Source of the DNA: Kiloniella laminariae DSM 19542
GTDB lineage: Bacteria; Pseudomonadota; Alphaproteobacteria; Kiloniellales; Kiloniellaceae
DNA: 64,000 nucleotides
Assembly: GCF_000374005.1 (NCBI RefSeq)
Contig: NZ_KB893135.1
Span: 497,371-561,370, forward strand
Reading direction: 5' to 3'
The first letter of the stretch is position 1. The number at the start of each line of letters is the position of its first letter. The translations under genes were made by a program, and so were the position numbers. Under the pieces are notes generated by a model, which did no database searches, was not told the DNA's origin, and worked only from the letters and a program-made list of their open reading frames with translations. Shown piece by piece: positions 7,634 through 15,846 of the stretch.

Positions 7634-8656
7634 ATGACCACCGTCCTTATTCCGGAAGACCTGCACAAAAAATCCGACCTGGATCACCGGGTTACGCTTC
7701 TTTCACGGCAAGACATTGCCAAGGTAGCCCTGGACCACAAAACCCTGCTCGCCACCGTCGAGACAGCCCTGCGGGATCTCGGGGCCGGCCTTGCTCTCAA
7801 TCCGGCAAAGATCGAGATGGAATCCCCCGGTGAGCGGGCCATGAACTATGCCATGATGGGCGCCCTGGCAGACCCGGCAACGGTCGGCATGAAACTGTCC
7901 TACAAATACTTTGGCGGTCCCAAGCGCCAGATGCAGCGCTACTACACCACACTGCTGATTTTTGATGACACAAACGGACAGCCTCTGGCCCTGGCTGACT
8001 GTTCCTGGATTACCGCTGCCCGTACCCCTGCTGTCTCTGCCCTTCTCGCCAAGGGGTCCATCAGCAGGAACGCCCGCAAGGCCCTGATTGTGGGCTCAGG
8101 TATGCAGGCCCAGTATGCAGGCCCCATGCTGGCCGAAGCCTGCCCTCAGCTTGAGGAAATCTCTATTCATGGCCGCTATCAGGAAGGCCTCAAGACAGCA
8201 CAGGAATTCTTTAGCCACTGCTGCCCGGGGCGTCAGCTCAAGGTCGCAACCGATTTCGAAACCGCTGTGCGTGATGCCGATGTCATTATCGGTGTTTCGG
8301 GACCGGCCTCGCTGGACAACGTGCAGGCTGACTGGCTCAAACCGGGGGCACTTTCGATATTGGTCGGTTACGGACTGCACGCCGATGTGTTCCATCAGGC
8401 AGACTACCGTACTGCCACCAGCGAAGAGCAGATGCAGGTCACAGGTCAGGACTTTGCCCTGCCCGATGGAAGCTTCCCGGCAATTGATGCCGAACTTCCC
8501 GCCATTCTGGCCGGACGTGCCAAAGGCCGCCTGAGTGATGATCAGCGCGTCTTCTCCTATAACAGCGGCCTGATCATCACCGATGTTGCTGTTGGACGGG
8601 CACTCTATGAAGCCGCCATCGCCCGGGGTCTCGGCAGCAAGGTGTCGATATGGTAG
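7634..8656 (+). CDS. SbnB-like dehydrogenase (ornithine cyclodeaminase/mu-crystallin family)
   Basis: 340 residues from the ATG at 7634. KLSYKYFGG near residue 85 holds the substrate-binding lysine region. ALIVGSGMQAQ near residue 148 is the dinucleotide-binding loop of the ornithine cyclodeaminase family. SbnB oxidises N-(1-amino-1-carboxy-2-ethyl)-glutamate (ACEGA), made by SbnA, to give L-2,3-diaminopropionate plus 2-oxoglutarate. The SbnH- and SbnA-like genes immediately downstream support that role over simple ornithine cyclodeaminase. Its stop overlaps the start of the SbnH-like gene by 7 bases. The upstream tandem repeat is in frame but has no convincing start. Confidence 0.8.
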   Translation: MTTVLIPEDLHKKSDLDHRVTLLSRQDIAKVALDHKTLLATVETALRDLGAGLALNPAKIEMESPGERAMNYAMMGALADPATVGMKLSYKYFGGPKRQMQRYYTTLLIFDDTNGQPLALADCSWITAARTPAVSALLAKGSISRNARKALIVGSGMQAQYAGPMLAEACPQLEEISIHGRYQEGLKTAQEFFSHCCPGRQLKVATDFETAVRDADVIIGVSGPASLDNVQADWLKPGALSILVGYGLHADVFHQADYRTATSEEQMQVTGQDFALPDGSFPAIDAELPAILAGRAKGRLSDDQRVFSYNSGLIITDVAVGRALYEAAIARGLGSKVSIW

Positions 8657-10200
8657 CCGTAAAAAAACTCGACGATGCAGCTCCCGATTGGGCCCGCTCT
8701 GCTGCCCGGCTGACAGGCCCTCAACCCAAAGATCTTCAACAGGATAATGCACTGGAAACAAAGCGGCAGGTTCCCGGCCTGCCGCCGACAGTCGATCCCC
8801 GGGTCGAGTATTTCCTTGGCCAGACCGGTTTGCTGCAGAGCCTGAAATCCGGGTTTGGCGGGCCTGTCCATCTGCTGTTTCCCCAGATTTTCAGGGAAAC
8901 AGTCCGGGATTACAAAAAACTGCTGGAACGCTTCTCTCTCAGGCACCAGATCTTTTTTGCCAAGAAGGCCAACAAGGCTGCAAGCTTTGTCCAGGAATGT
9001 GCCCAGCTTGGACTTGGTATTGATACAGCCAGCATCGAAGAGCTTGTCGCGGCACTAAAAGGCGGAGTTCCGCCGCAACTGATCGGAATTACAGGCCCTG
9101 CCAAGAGCGATCGCCTGCTCATTCTCGCCCTGCAACAGGGATGCCTGCTTGCCATAGATGCCGTGGACGAGCTGCAAAGAGCAGCCAGCTTGGCCCGCCA
9201 GCTCGACAAGTCCCTGCGTTGCCTGATCCGGTTACGCCCGAATAACCAGATAAAAAGCCGATTTGGTTTTGCCCCGGATGACCTGCCCGAACTCTGGCAT
9301 CAGATCGACCAGCTGAACCGCAGCAAAGAAACCATCCGGCTGGAGGGCCTGTCGTTTCACCTTTCCGGTTATGATACTGCGGAACGCGCGGCAATGGCCT
9401 TCACAGCCATTTCCCTGATTACAGAGCTGTCCTCCCGTTTCCCTCATTGTCGTCGTCTCAATATTGGCGGTGGTCTTCCTCTCTCCTATGCTTCAGCGCC
9501 TGCCTGGCAGGATTTTCAGGCAAGCCAGAACCCCGAGGACTATCACGGCGGCAAACAGTTTGGTGGCGGCTTTTATCCCTATCACTGCGAAAGCGCCGGA
9601 CTGGATGCCCTTCGTACCATTCTGGAAACCCCGAACCCCGCGGGCGAAGGCGATCTGGCAGATCTTCTGCGGGCACACGATCTTGAGCTGATGCTGGAAC
9701 CTGGTCGGGCCTTGCTCGATCAAAGCGGTGTCACGCTTTTTTCGGTTCAGGGCGTCAAGGAAAGAAAACCGGAAGCATCCTTACAAACACCAGAAGGCAG
9801 CTATGGCATCATTACGGTTGACGGCACCAGCTTCAGCCTTTCCGAACAGTGGTTCGACAGCGAATTTTTACCAGACCCCAGACTGCTTTCCCCACGAATT
9901 TCCGCTTCGGAAAACCGCGAATTTTCGCCGCTTTTCCGGGCAGCCATCGGCGGGGTCAGCTGTCTGGACAGCGACATGCTGAGCTGGCGCAAAATTGCCT
10001 TCCCCGGAAAACCCGAAGTCGGTGATCTGCTCTGTTATCTGAATACCGCGGGCTATCAGATGGATTCCAATGAATCGGAATTCCACGGACTGCCTCTCCC
10101 CCAGAAAATTTGTCTCTTCCTGGACAATGGTGTCGCGGCCTGGTGCCGGGATACCGACTATTGTGCCGTTCTTGCCGAGGACTATTCATCATGGAACTGA
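8650..10200 (+). CDS. SbnH-like PLP-dependent decarboxylase (fold III, DapDC/ODC family)
   Basis: 516 residues. The segment FFAKKANKA near residue 106 carries the PLP lysine of alanine-racemase-fold decarboxylases. LEPGRALLDQSG holds the phosphate-contact region, and GVSCLDSD near residue 440 matches the cysteine/aspartate active-site motif donated across the dimer. SbnH decarboxylates a citryl-diaminopropionate intermediate to a diaminoethane derivative in staphyloferrin B assembly. This protein is about 100 residues longer than typical members, with an N-terminal leader of about 45 residues and an insert around 290-335 (GGKQFGGGFYPYHC region). Position between SbnB- and SbnA-like genes, with overlaps of 7 and 10 bases, makes co-translation likely. 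Its true substrate here is unknown. Confidence 0.78.
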   Translation: MVAVKKLDDAAPDWARSAARLTGPQPKDLQQDNALETKRQVPGLPPTVDPRVEYFLGQTGLLQSLKSGFGGPVHLLFPQIFRETVRDYKKLLERFSLRHQIFFAKKANKAASFVQECAQLGLGIDTASIEELVAALKGGVPPQLIGITGPAKSDRLLILALQQGCLLAIDAVDELQRAASLARQLDKSLRCLIRLRPNNQIKSRFGFAPDDLPELWHQIDQLNRSKETIRLEGLSFHLSGYDTAERAAMAFTAISLITELSSRFPHCRRLNIGGGLPLSYASAPAWQDFQASQNPEDYHGGKQFGGGFYPYHCESAGLDALRTILETPNPAGEGDLADLLRAHDLELMLEPGRALLDQSGVTLFSVQGVKERKPEASLQTPEGSYGIITVDGTSFSLSEQWFDSEFLPDPRLLSPRISASENREFSPLFRAAIGGVSCLDSDMLSWRKIAFPGKPEVGDLLCYLNTAGYQMDSNESEFHGLPLPQKICLFLDNGVAAWCRDTDYCAVLAEDYSSWN

Positions 10201-11225
10201 AACAACACAGCCACAACCGGGGCATTGTTACCAGCTATAGCCAGACTGTAGGCCACACCCCTCTTCTACAGTTGCCTGTTCCCCATCACGAGGCCAGGCT
10301 GCTGCTCAAACTTGAACAGTTCAACCCCATGGGCAATATGAAATTCCGCATGGCGCTCAACATGGTCAATGCAGCCGAAGCATCCGGCCAGCTCAAACCC
10401 GGTGGGCGCATTGTCGAAAGCACCTCCGGCAACACCGGACTGGGGCTGGCGGCCATTGCTGCAGAACGGGGATACCGTTTCACCGCGATTGTCGACAGCC
10501 ACGCAGCCAAAGACAAACTGCGGGCCATGCGCGCACTTGGCGCCGATATTGTCTTCGTCGATGAAGACAGTGACGATGGGGAACTTTCAACCGCCCTGCG
10601 TGACGAAACCGCCGCCAGAATTGCAGCGGAAGATCCCGGCAGTTTCTGGACCGAACAGCACAACAACAGGGCCAATCCTGATGGCTATACGGCACTGGCT
10701 GAAGAGCTTCTGGAAATTCTCGGCCCCGAAATCAACGCGCTGGTTGGCGCTGCCGGCACGGGCGGTTCGCTCTGCGGTACCGCAAAGGCCCTGCGACAAA
10801 CCACACCTGAACTCTATAGCCTCGGGGTTGAACCAGAAGGCTCTATCATCTTTGGGGGTCCGGGTGGTTCTTATTATCAGTCAGGCACCGGAACCCCGCC
10901 CGGTGCCGAGATCGGGACCTGTGTTGACTATGACCAGATCAGTCTCGGGGTAAAGGTGGACGATATCTCGGCCTTCAACACGGCTCGTTATATCGCGCAA
11001 CGTTTTGGCCTGCTGCTTGGTGGCTCGGCGGGCGGGGCGCTTTACGCCGCAATCCGGGCGATCCGGGAAAAATTCCTTACCGGCACGATTGTTGTCATCA
11101 TTCCCGATGCAGGCGACAAGTATCTCGACAGCTATTACGATGACGACTGGATGACAGAACGCAATCTGTTAAGGTCGGAAATTTCAGCTGAGCTCGATCT
11201 CTTTTTTGGCAAAAGGAACAGTTGA
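10191..11225 (+). CDS. SbnA-like PLP synthase (cysteine synthase family; ACEGA synthase)
   Basis: 344 residues from the ATG at 10191, overlapping the SbnH-like gene by 10 bases. NPMGNMKFRMAL places the PLP lysine at residue 51. ESTSGNTGLGLA is the substrate/PLP loop, and GTGGSLCG binds the cofactor phosphate, all as in fold-II cysteine synthases. SbnA condenses O-phospho-L-serine with L-glutamate to ACEGA. The SbnI-like kinase and SbnB-like dehydrogenase in the same unit supply the steps before and after, so this assignment is stronger than plain cysteine synthase. The MATE exporter gene follows after 4 bases. Confidence 0.8.
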   Translation: MELKQHSHNRGIVTSYSQTVGHTPLLQLPVPHHEARLLLKLEQFNPMGNMKFRMALNMVNAAEASGQLKPGGRIVESTSGNTGLGLAAIAAERGYRFTAIVDSHAAKDKLRAMRALGADIVFVDEDSDDGELSTALRDETAARIAAEDPGSFWTEQHNNRANPDGYTALAEELLEILGPEINALVGAAGTGGSLCGTAKALRQTTPELYSLGVEPEGSIIFGGPGGSYYQSGTGTPPGAEIGTCVDYDQISLGVKVDDISAFNTARYIAQRFGLLLGGSAGGALYAAIRAIREKFLTGTIVVIIPDAGDKYLDSYYDDDWMTERNLLRSEISAELDLFFGKRNS

Positions 11226-11229
11226 TCCC

Positions 11230-12663
11230 ATGTTTATCCGGGGCTATCTGATTGAGGCGCAGTCACTGCTGCGCCTCGCTTCACCACTCATTCTGACACA
11301 GCTTGCCCAGGTCGCCATCTCAACCACTGACATTGTCATGATGGGTCTGCTTGGGGAAATGAGCCTCGCCGCTGGCGGCCTGGCGTTTTTTATTTTCAAC
11401 CTGTTGCGGACCATGGGCTTTGGCCTGGTTGTCGGCCTGTCGAACATGGTCGCCGAAGCCGGCGGCGCAGGCAGGGACAGCGCCCTTGCCGACTGTCTTT
11501 TTGCCGGGCTGGCCGTCTCCACAACTGCGGGTGTCTGTGCTGCCCTGATCATGCTTTTTGGCCCCGACGGATTGATCTTTCTGGGGCAAGATCCGAATAT
11601 CGTCGCCCAGACTGCCGAATACCTGGTCTGGATGGCGCCGGGAATATTACCCGCTTTCTGGTTTTACAGTTATCGCGGGGTCAGTGTCGGGCTGCGCAAA
11701 GCTGGGCCGCTGTTATGGATTACCCTGGTTTCCATTGGGGTGAATGCCGGTTTGAATTATATTCTGATCGAAGGCCTTTTTGGGTTACCCAAACTCGGAC
11801 TCGCCGGTATTGCCGCAGCCAGCAGTCTGGTTTTCCTGCTCTCCTTTATTGCCCTGGCGGTTCTGACGCACAGCCAGATTGATTTTGGCAAGCTTCGCAT
11901 TGACATGGTCAGGGTTTGGCAAAATGCGCGGGATCTTCTCAAAATAGGCCTCCCGACCTCAGCCTCCTATGGATCTGAAGCTGGCTTTTTTGCTGTCATA
12001 GCCTTGATGATGGGGACGTTGGGCCAGACCGCACTGGCGGCGCATACCCTGGTTAACCAGATGGTCTATATCGTCTTTATGGTTGCGGTCGGTCTGTCCC
12101 ATGCAGCTTCGGTCGGCATCAGCGAAGCCGTTGGTCAGGGCACCAGTTCCCAAAGAGCTGCCCAAAAGAACAACCAGATAAACTCAGGGACCACTTCAGG
12201 ACAAAGATCGGCCGGAGAAATCATCCGCAGGGTTGGGCGAACTGCCTTCTTCCTGGGCGGGATAATCATGTCCATCATCGCGGTGCTCTATTTTCTTGCC
12301 CCGGAACGTCTTGTCGCGCTGGTAACTCTAAAAAGCGGACAGCAGCCCGTTGAAGTCATCACACTGGCGAGCAAACTGCTGCTGATCGCAGGAGTACTTC
12401 AGGTCTTTGATGCTCTGCAAAACATTGCCATCGGCACCTTGCGTGGCCTCGGACAAGCCTCCAGAGGTTTCTGGATTACCGTGGCTGGTTACTGGTTTAT
12501 CGGGCTTCCCGCAGCCTGGTTTCTGGCTATCGACCAGCATCAGGGGGCCAGCGGAATCTGGATTGGCCTGCTGGTCGGCGTTGCCGCGACAGCATGCATG
12601 ATGATTTTTGCCTTTGAATATTTTTCCCGGACACGACATAGCGGGGTTTTACAAAGCATCTGA
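11230..12663 (+). CDS. MATE-family efflux transporter, candidate metallophore exporter
   Basis: About 477 residues from the ATG at 11230, with AAAGGA about 13 bases upstream; a TTG at 11206 inside the previous gene is an alternative. The protein has twelve hydrophobic segments in two similar halves. It opens with SPLILTQLAQVAISTTDIVMMG, shortened here to its key TQLAQ and TDIVMMG parts, the MATE N-terminal signature. It is nearly fused in arrangement to the SbnA-like gene, so it probably exports the finished product using an ion gradient. Staphyloferrin B loci use an MFS exporter (SbnD) instead, so this is a difference from the known system. Confidence 0.85.
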   Translation: MFIRGYLIEAQSLLRLASPLILTQLAQVAISTTDIVMMGLLGEMSLAAGGLAFFIFNLLRTMGFGLVVGLSNMVAEAGGAGRDSALADCLFAGLAVSTTAGVCAALIMLFGPDGLIFLGQDPNIVAQTAEYLVWMAPGILPAFWFYSYRGVSVGLRKAGPLLWITLVSIGVNAGLNYILIEGLFGLPKLGLAGIAAASSLVFLLSFIALAVLTHSQIDFGKLRIDMVRVWQNARDLLKIGLPTSASYGSEAGFFAVIALMMGTLGQTALAAHTLVNQMVYIVFMVAVGLSHAASVGISEAVGQGTSSQRAAQKNNQINSGTTSGQRSAGEIIRRVGRTAFFLGGIIMSIIAVLYFLAPERLVALVTLKSGQQPVEVITLASKLLLIAGVLQVFDALQNIAIGTLRGLGQASRGFWITVAGYWFIGLPAAWFLAIDQHQGASGIWIGLLVGVAATACMMIFAFEYFSRTRHSGVLQSI

Positions 12664-12691
12664 AATTTGCTTGGGAATTGCCATACAACTG

Positions 12692-12720
12692 TTGACCACG
12701 CTATTGCGTATCATTATCAT
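12692..12720 (+). promoter_or_regulatory. Fur-boxed promoter of the importer genes
   Basis: TTGACC (12692-12697), a 17-base spacer and TATCAT (12715-12720) form a promoter. TGCGTAT-C-ATTATCA at 12705-12719 is a 7-1-7 Fur-type inverted repeat overlapping the spacer and -10. It would let the permease/ATPase genes respond to metal separately from the biosynthetic genes. Confidence 0.72.
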
Positions 12721-12758
12721 TAACTACCATTGATTGATATGACAGAACGCAAAAACAC

Positions 12759-13793
12759 GTGTCAAATTTCCAAACACTCTCCGCAAACAGATGCGGGGCC
12801 GCCCGGCGACCCAAAGCAGCCCCCTATCTGTTTGCCGCAGGAACTGCGGCTGCGGCATTGGCTGTCGGCCTGTTCGGCCTTGGTATTGGCGCACAACCCA
12901 TTCCTTTTTCTGAAATCATTCGTGTCATCTGGCTTCCTGATGACAGCGTCTCGAGCATTATTCTCTGGGAACTGCGTCTGCCCCGCATGATAATAGCCCT
13001 CCTGGCCGGTGCAGGACTGGCCGTTGCCGGTTATCTGTTACAAAGCATTACCAGAAACCCGCTGGCCTCCCCCTCTCTTACTGGGGTTACATCCGGTGCG
13101 GCCATGTTTGTGGTTCTGGCTTTTGTCTGTTTGCCCCACATGATCACCCCTTTCTATTATCCCTTTCTGGCGCTCCTGGGCGGGACAGCGGCGGCAAGCA
13201 TCACCCTTTTTCTCAGCGGGCCTGGCTTGTCCTCGCCCCTGCGTCTCGCCCTTGCCGGGGTCTCTGTTTCTTTTCTGGCCGCTTCGGTAACGACGCTGAC
13301 CCTGCTTTCTGCCGGGCCGCAAACCGGGACTCTGCTTTTCTGGCTCTCCGGTGGGCTTCAGGGGCGCAGCTGGACCCAGCTGGCGATTATGCTGCCCTGG
13401 GTTGTTCCTGGACTGGCTTGTGTTTTTGTCTGTCTGCGCCCGCTTACGCTCCTGTCTCTTGGCGATGAAGTCGCTCAGGCCATGGGGGCCAATGTCCGTC
13501 TCTGGCGCACATTGCTTGCCCTGTTGGCAATTTGCCTGAGTGCAGGGGTTGTCTCTGTTGCCGGCCCGATTGCCTTTGTCGGTCTTTGTGTGCCGCATAT
13601 GGCCCGGATGCTTGGTGCCCGCACAACAGGGACTGCTGCCACGCTTTCTCTCACGCTTGGCGCACTGTTGCTGGTCAGTGCCGATCTCTTCGCCCGAACA
13701 CTTGCCGCGCCACGGGAACTGCCAATCGGCATGATAACCGCCCTGATCGGCGGACCTATTTTCCTTGCCATTATCTATCGACAGAAGGCCTGA
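12759..13793 (+). CDS. FecCD-type iron-siderophore permease 1
   Basis: 344 residues from a GTG start. It has nine or ten membrane segments. LRLPRMIIALLAGAGLAVAG near residue 74, then LLQSITRNPLASPSLTGVTSG, and PIAFVGLCVPHMARML are the standard FecCD signatures; the last is the ATPase-contacting loop. It forms the inner-membrane channel with the second permease. It is the first gene after a Fur-boxed promoter. No strong ribosome site precedes the GTG, and ATGs nearby are in another frame. Its stop is 6 bases before the next permease start. Confidence 0.88.
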   Translation: MSNFQTLSANRCGAARRPKAAPYLFAAGTAAAALAVGLFGLGIGAQPIPFSEIIRVIWLPDDSVSSIILWELRLPRMIIALLAGAGLAVAGYLLQSITRNPLASPSLTGVTSGAAMFVVLAFVCLPHMITPFYYPFLALLGGTAAASITLFLSGPGLSSPLRLALAGVSVSFLAASVTTLTLLSAGPQTGTLLFWLSGGLQGRSWTQLAIMLPWVVPGLACVFVCLRPLTLLSLGDEVAQAMGANVRLWRTLLALLAICLSAGVVSVAGPIAFVGLCVPHMARMLGARTTGTAATLSLTLGALLLVSADLFARTLAAPRELPIGMITALIGGPIFLAIIYRQKA

Positions 13794-13799
13794 GAGCAC

Positions 13800-14891
13800 A
13801 TGCCACACGCTCCCTCTTCCGGCATATCCCCTGTTGCCAAGGGCCACGAAAAGCCACAGATACAGAAAATATCCGGATCCCCCACATCCAGCTGGGCGCT
13901 TGGCCTTGTTTTACTGTGCGTTCCTCTTGTCGTTATTCTGGCAATCTTTCTCGGTACTGTTGATCTTGAATCAACCGATACCCTGCTTGCCCTGTTGGGG
14001 GATGGCAGCCAGCGCAGCGACACCATCATCGCATCCCAACGTTTGCCCCGTGTCATTGTCGGCTTGCTCGTCGGGGTTCACTTTGCTCTTTCCGGTGCCT
14101 TGCTCCAGGCAATCACCCGCAACCCGCTTGCCGATCCTACTATTCTCGGTGTCTCTCAGGGGGCAACACTGGCTGTAATGCTTTTTTTAATGTTTGCCGT
14201 TTATGCCGGAAACAGTGATGGCAGCCAGCTTTTTGCCATCCCCGTGGAGTACCTGCCCCTGGCCGGGTGCTTCGGCGGACTGGTTGCCGGATTTGCGGTC
14301 TATCTTCTGTCCTGGCAAAGCGGCCTTTCTCCCTTGCGATTAACGCTGATGGGGATTGCTTTGGGGGCTGTGCTGCATGCCCTGGCCATGGGACTGCTGG
14401 CCGGATGGGGATCAACCCGGATGGAAAGTATTTTGCTCTGGATGTCCGGCAGTCTCTATGCCCGGGGCTGGGATCATCTGGTCTATCTCCTGCCCTGGAC
14501 CCTGGCCAGCCTGTTTTTCCTGCCGTTACTCCGGCGCCCCTTACACCTGTTACAGCTCGAAGACGACTGCGCGGCCTCCTTTGGCCTTTCTGTCCCCCTC
14601 TGGCGCAGTCTCGCCCTGGCGGTCGGAGCCGGACTTGCAGCCAGTGCAGTTGGTGTGGTTGGCCCTGTCGGTTTTGTCGGGCTCGTCGTGCCACACCTCG
14701 CCCGTATTCTCTGCCGGGGCAACAACGAACGTTATTACATTTTCATCGTCGCCCTGCTCGGGGCCGGACTGGTGGTTGGATCAGATCTGATTGGTCGCCT
14801 GCTGCTCAGCCCCGATGAAGTTCCCGTCGGAATCATCGCTGCCTTGCTTGGTGTTCCGGTTTTTCTTGTCTTGCTCCGCCGTTATGGATGA
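13800..14891 (+). CDS. FecCD-type iron-siderophore permease 2
   Basis: 363 residues. QRLPRVIVGLLVGVHFALSG, LLQAITRNPLADPTILGVSQG and PVGFVGLVVPHLARIL repeat the FecCD motifs of the upstream gene. It should pair with that protein as a heterodimer, as FecC/FecD or SirB/SirC do. An N-terminal extension of about 30 polar residues precedes the first membrane segment. Its stop overlaps the start of the ATPase gene in ATGA, so the two are coupled. Confidence 0.88.
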   Translation: MPHAPSSGISPVAKGHEKPQIQKISGSPTSSWALGLVLLCVPLVVILAIFLGTVDLESTDTLLALLGDGSQRSDTIIASQRLPRVIVGLLVGVHFALSGALLQAITRNPLADPTILGVSQGATLAVMLFLMFAVYAGNSDGSQLFAIPVEYLPLAGCFGGLVAGFAVYLLSWQSGLSPLRLTLMGIALGAVLHALAMGLLAGWGSTRMESILLWMSGSLYARGWDHLVYLLPWTLASLFFLPLLRRPLHLLQLEDDCAASFGLSVPLWRSLALAVGAGLAASAVGVVGPVGFVGLVVPHLARILCRGNNERYYIFIVALLGAGLVVGSDLIGRLLLSPDEVPVGIIAALLGVPVFLVLLRRYG

Positions 14892-15769
14892 CCCTCACCA
14901 TGCTCAGCTCCCTCCCCGAAACCACCGTCTTTTCTTCGGTCACCCCCAAAGACAACACCGCGATTTCACTCAACAATGTCACCCTGGGCTATAACAGCCA
15001 GCCAGTGGTGCAAGATCTTTCGCTGTCCCTTCAGCAAGGCAAGGTCAACATCCTGATCGGCCCCAACGGCTGTGGTAAAAGCACGCTGTTGCGCGCCATG
15101 GCCGGATTGCTCAAACCCGCCCGTGGCTCTGCTGTTCTGCAGGGGAAAGAACTGCACAGCTGGCAGCGACGGACGCTGGCCCGGGCCCTGTCTTTTTTAC
15201 CCCAGGCTCCCGAAGTTCCTGAAAACATGACCATCGGCCAGCTGGTGGAACAGGGGCGTTTTGCCCACCGCGGCCTGATCAGTGCACTGACTGGCGAAGA
15301 CCGGGATGCGGTCAGCTGGGCACTTGAACAGACAGGTCTTCTGGAATATCGCGACCGGTCAATGCGCACCGTTTCCGGTGGAGAACGCCAGCGTGCTTGG
15401 ATTGCGACCGCGCTGGCCCAGCAGGCATCCATTCTGCTGCTTGACGAACCGACAACCTATCTTGATCTCGGGCATCAACTGGAGGTTCTTGAACTGTTAC
15501 AGGAACTCTCGATGACACAAGGTTTGACCATTGCGCTTTCCCTGCATGAGATCAATCACGCCCTGATGTTCGCCGATAGCCTGACCTTGCTTGCCAAGGG
15601 GAAATTGCTCTACTCCGGACCGCCGCAGGAACTGGTGACATCCGGATTGATCGAAAGTGTTTTTGCAATCCAGGGGCATTATCTCAATATTCCCGGGCAC
15701 GGCCCCTTGCATATCGCCACAGGCTCGCAGCGGCGCAAACGTCCCTCGCCTCTCTTTCGCACCGCCTGA
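14888..15769 (+). CDS. iron-siderophore ABC transporter ATPase (FecE/FhuC type)
   Basis: 293 residues. Walker A GPNGCGKST, signature VSGGERQR, Walker B ILLLDEP and the switch histidine in ALSLHEINHAL are all present. The order and spacing fit FecE/FhuC ATPases. An N-terminal extension of about 20 residues precedes the ABC domain; a later ATG (MLSS) 12 bases in could be used instead. It powers import through the two upstream permeases, with the binding protein at 6375 as the likely partner. It is the last gene of the unit and is followed by a terminator. Confidence 0.9.
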   Translation: MTLTMLSSLPETTVFSSVTPKDNTAISLNNVTLGYNSQPVVQDLSLSLQQGKVNILIGPNGCGKSTLLRAMAGLLKPARGSAVLQGKELHSWQRRTLARALSFLPQAPEVPENMTIGQLVEQGRFAHRGLISALTGEDRDAVSWALEQTGLLEYRDRSMRTVSGGERQRAWIATALAQQASILLLDEPTTYLDLGHQLEVLELLQELSMTQGLTIALSLHEINHALMFADSLTLLAKGKLLYSGPPQELVTSGLIESVFAIQGHYLNIPGHGPLHIATGSQRRKRPSPLFRTA

Positions 15770-15797
15770 ATTTATCCCTCAGGCTATACAGCAAACA

Positions 15798-15826
15798 AAA
15801 AGGGCCGCCGATGCGACCCTTTTAAA
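15798..15826. terminator. bidirectional terminator
   Basis: AAAAGGG (15798-15804) pairs with CCCTTTT (15817-15823) across a 12-base loop, with A/T tracts on both flanks. It sits between the convergent ATPase and aldehyde dehydrogenase genes and can serve both. Confidence 0.7.
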
Positions 15827-15846
15827 ACCTGCCGCCTGATCAGAAA

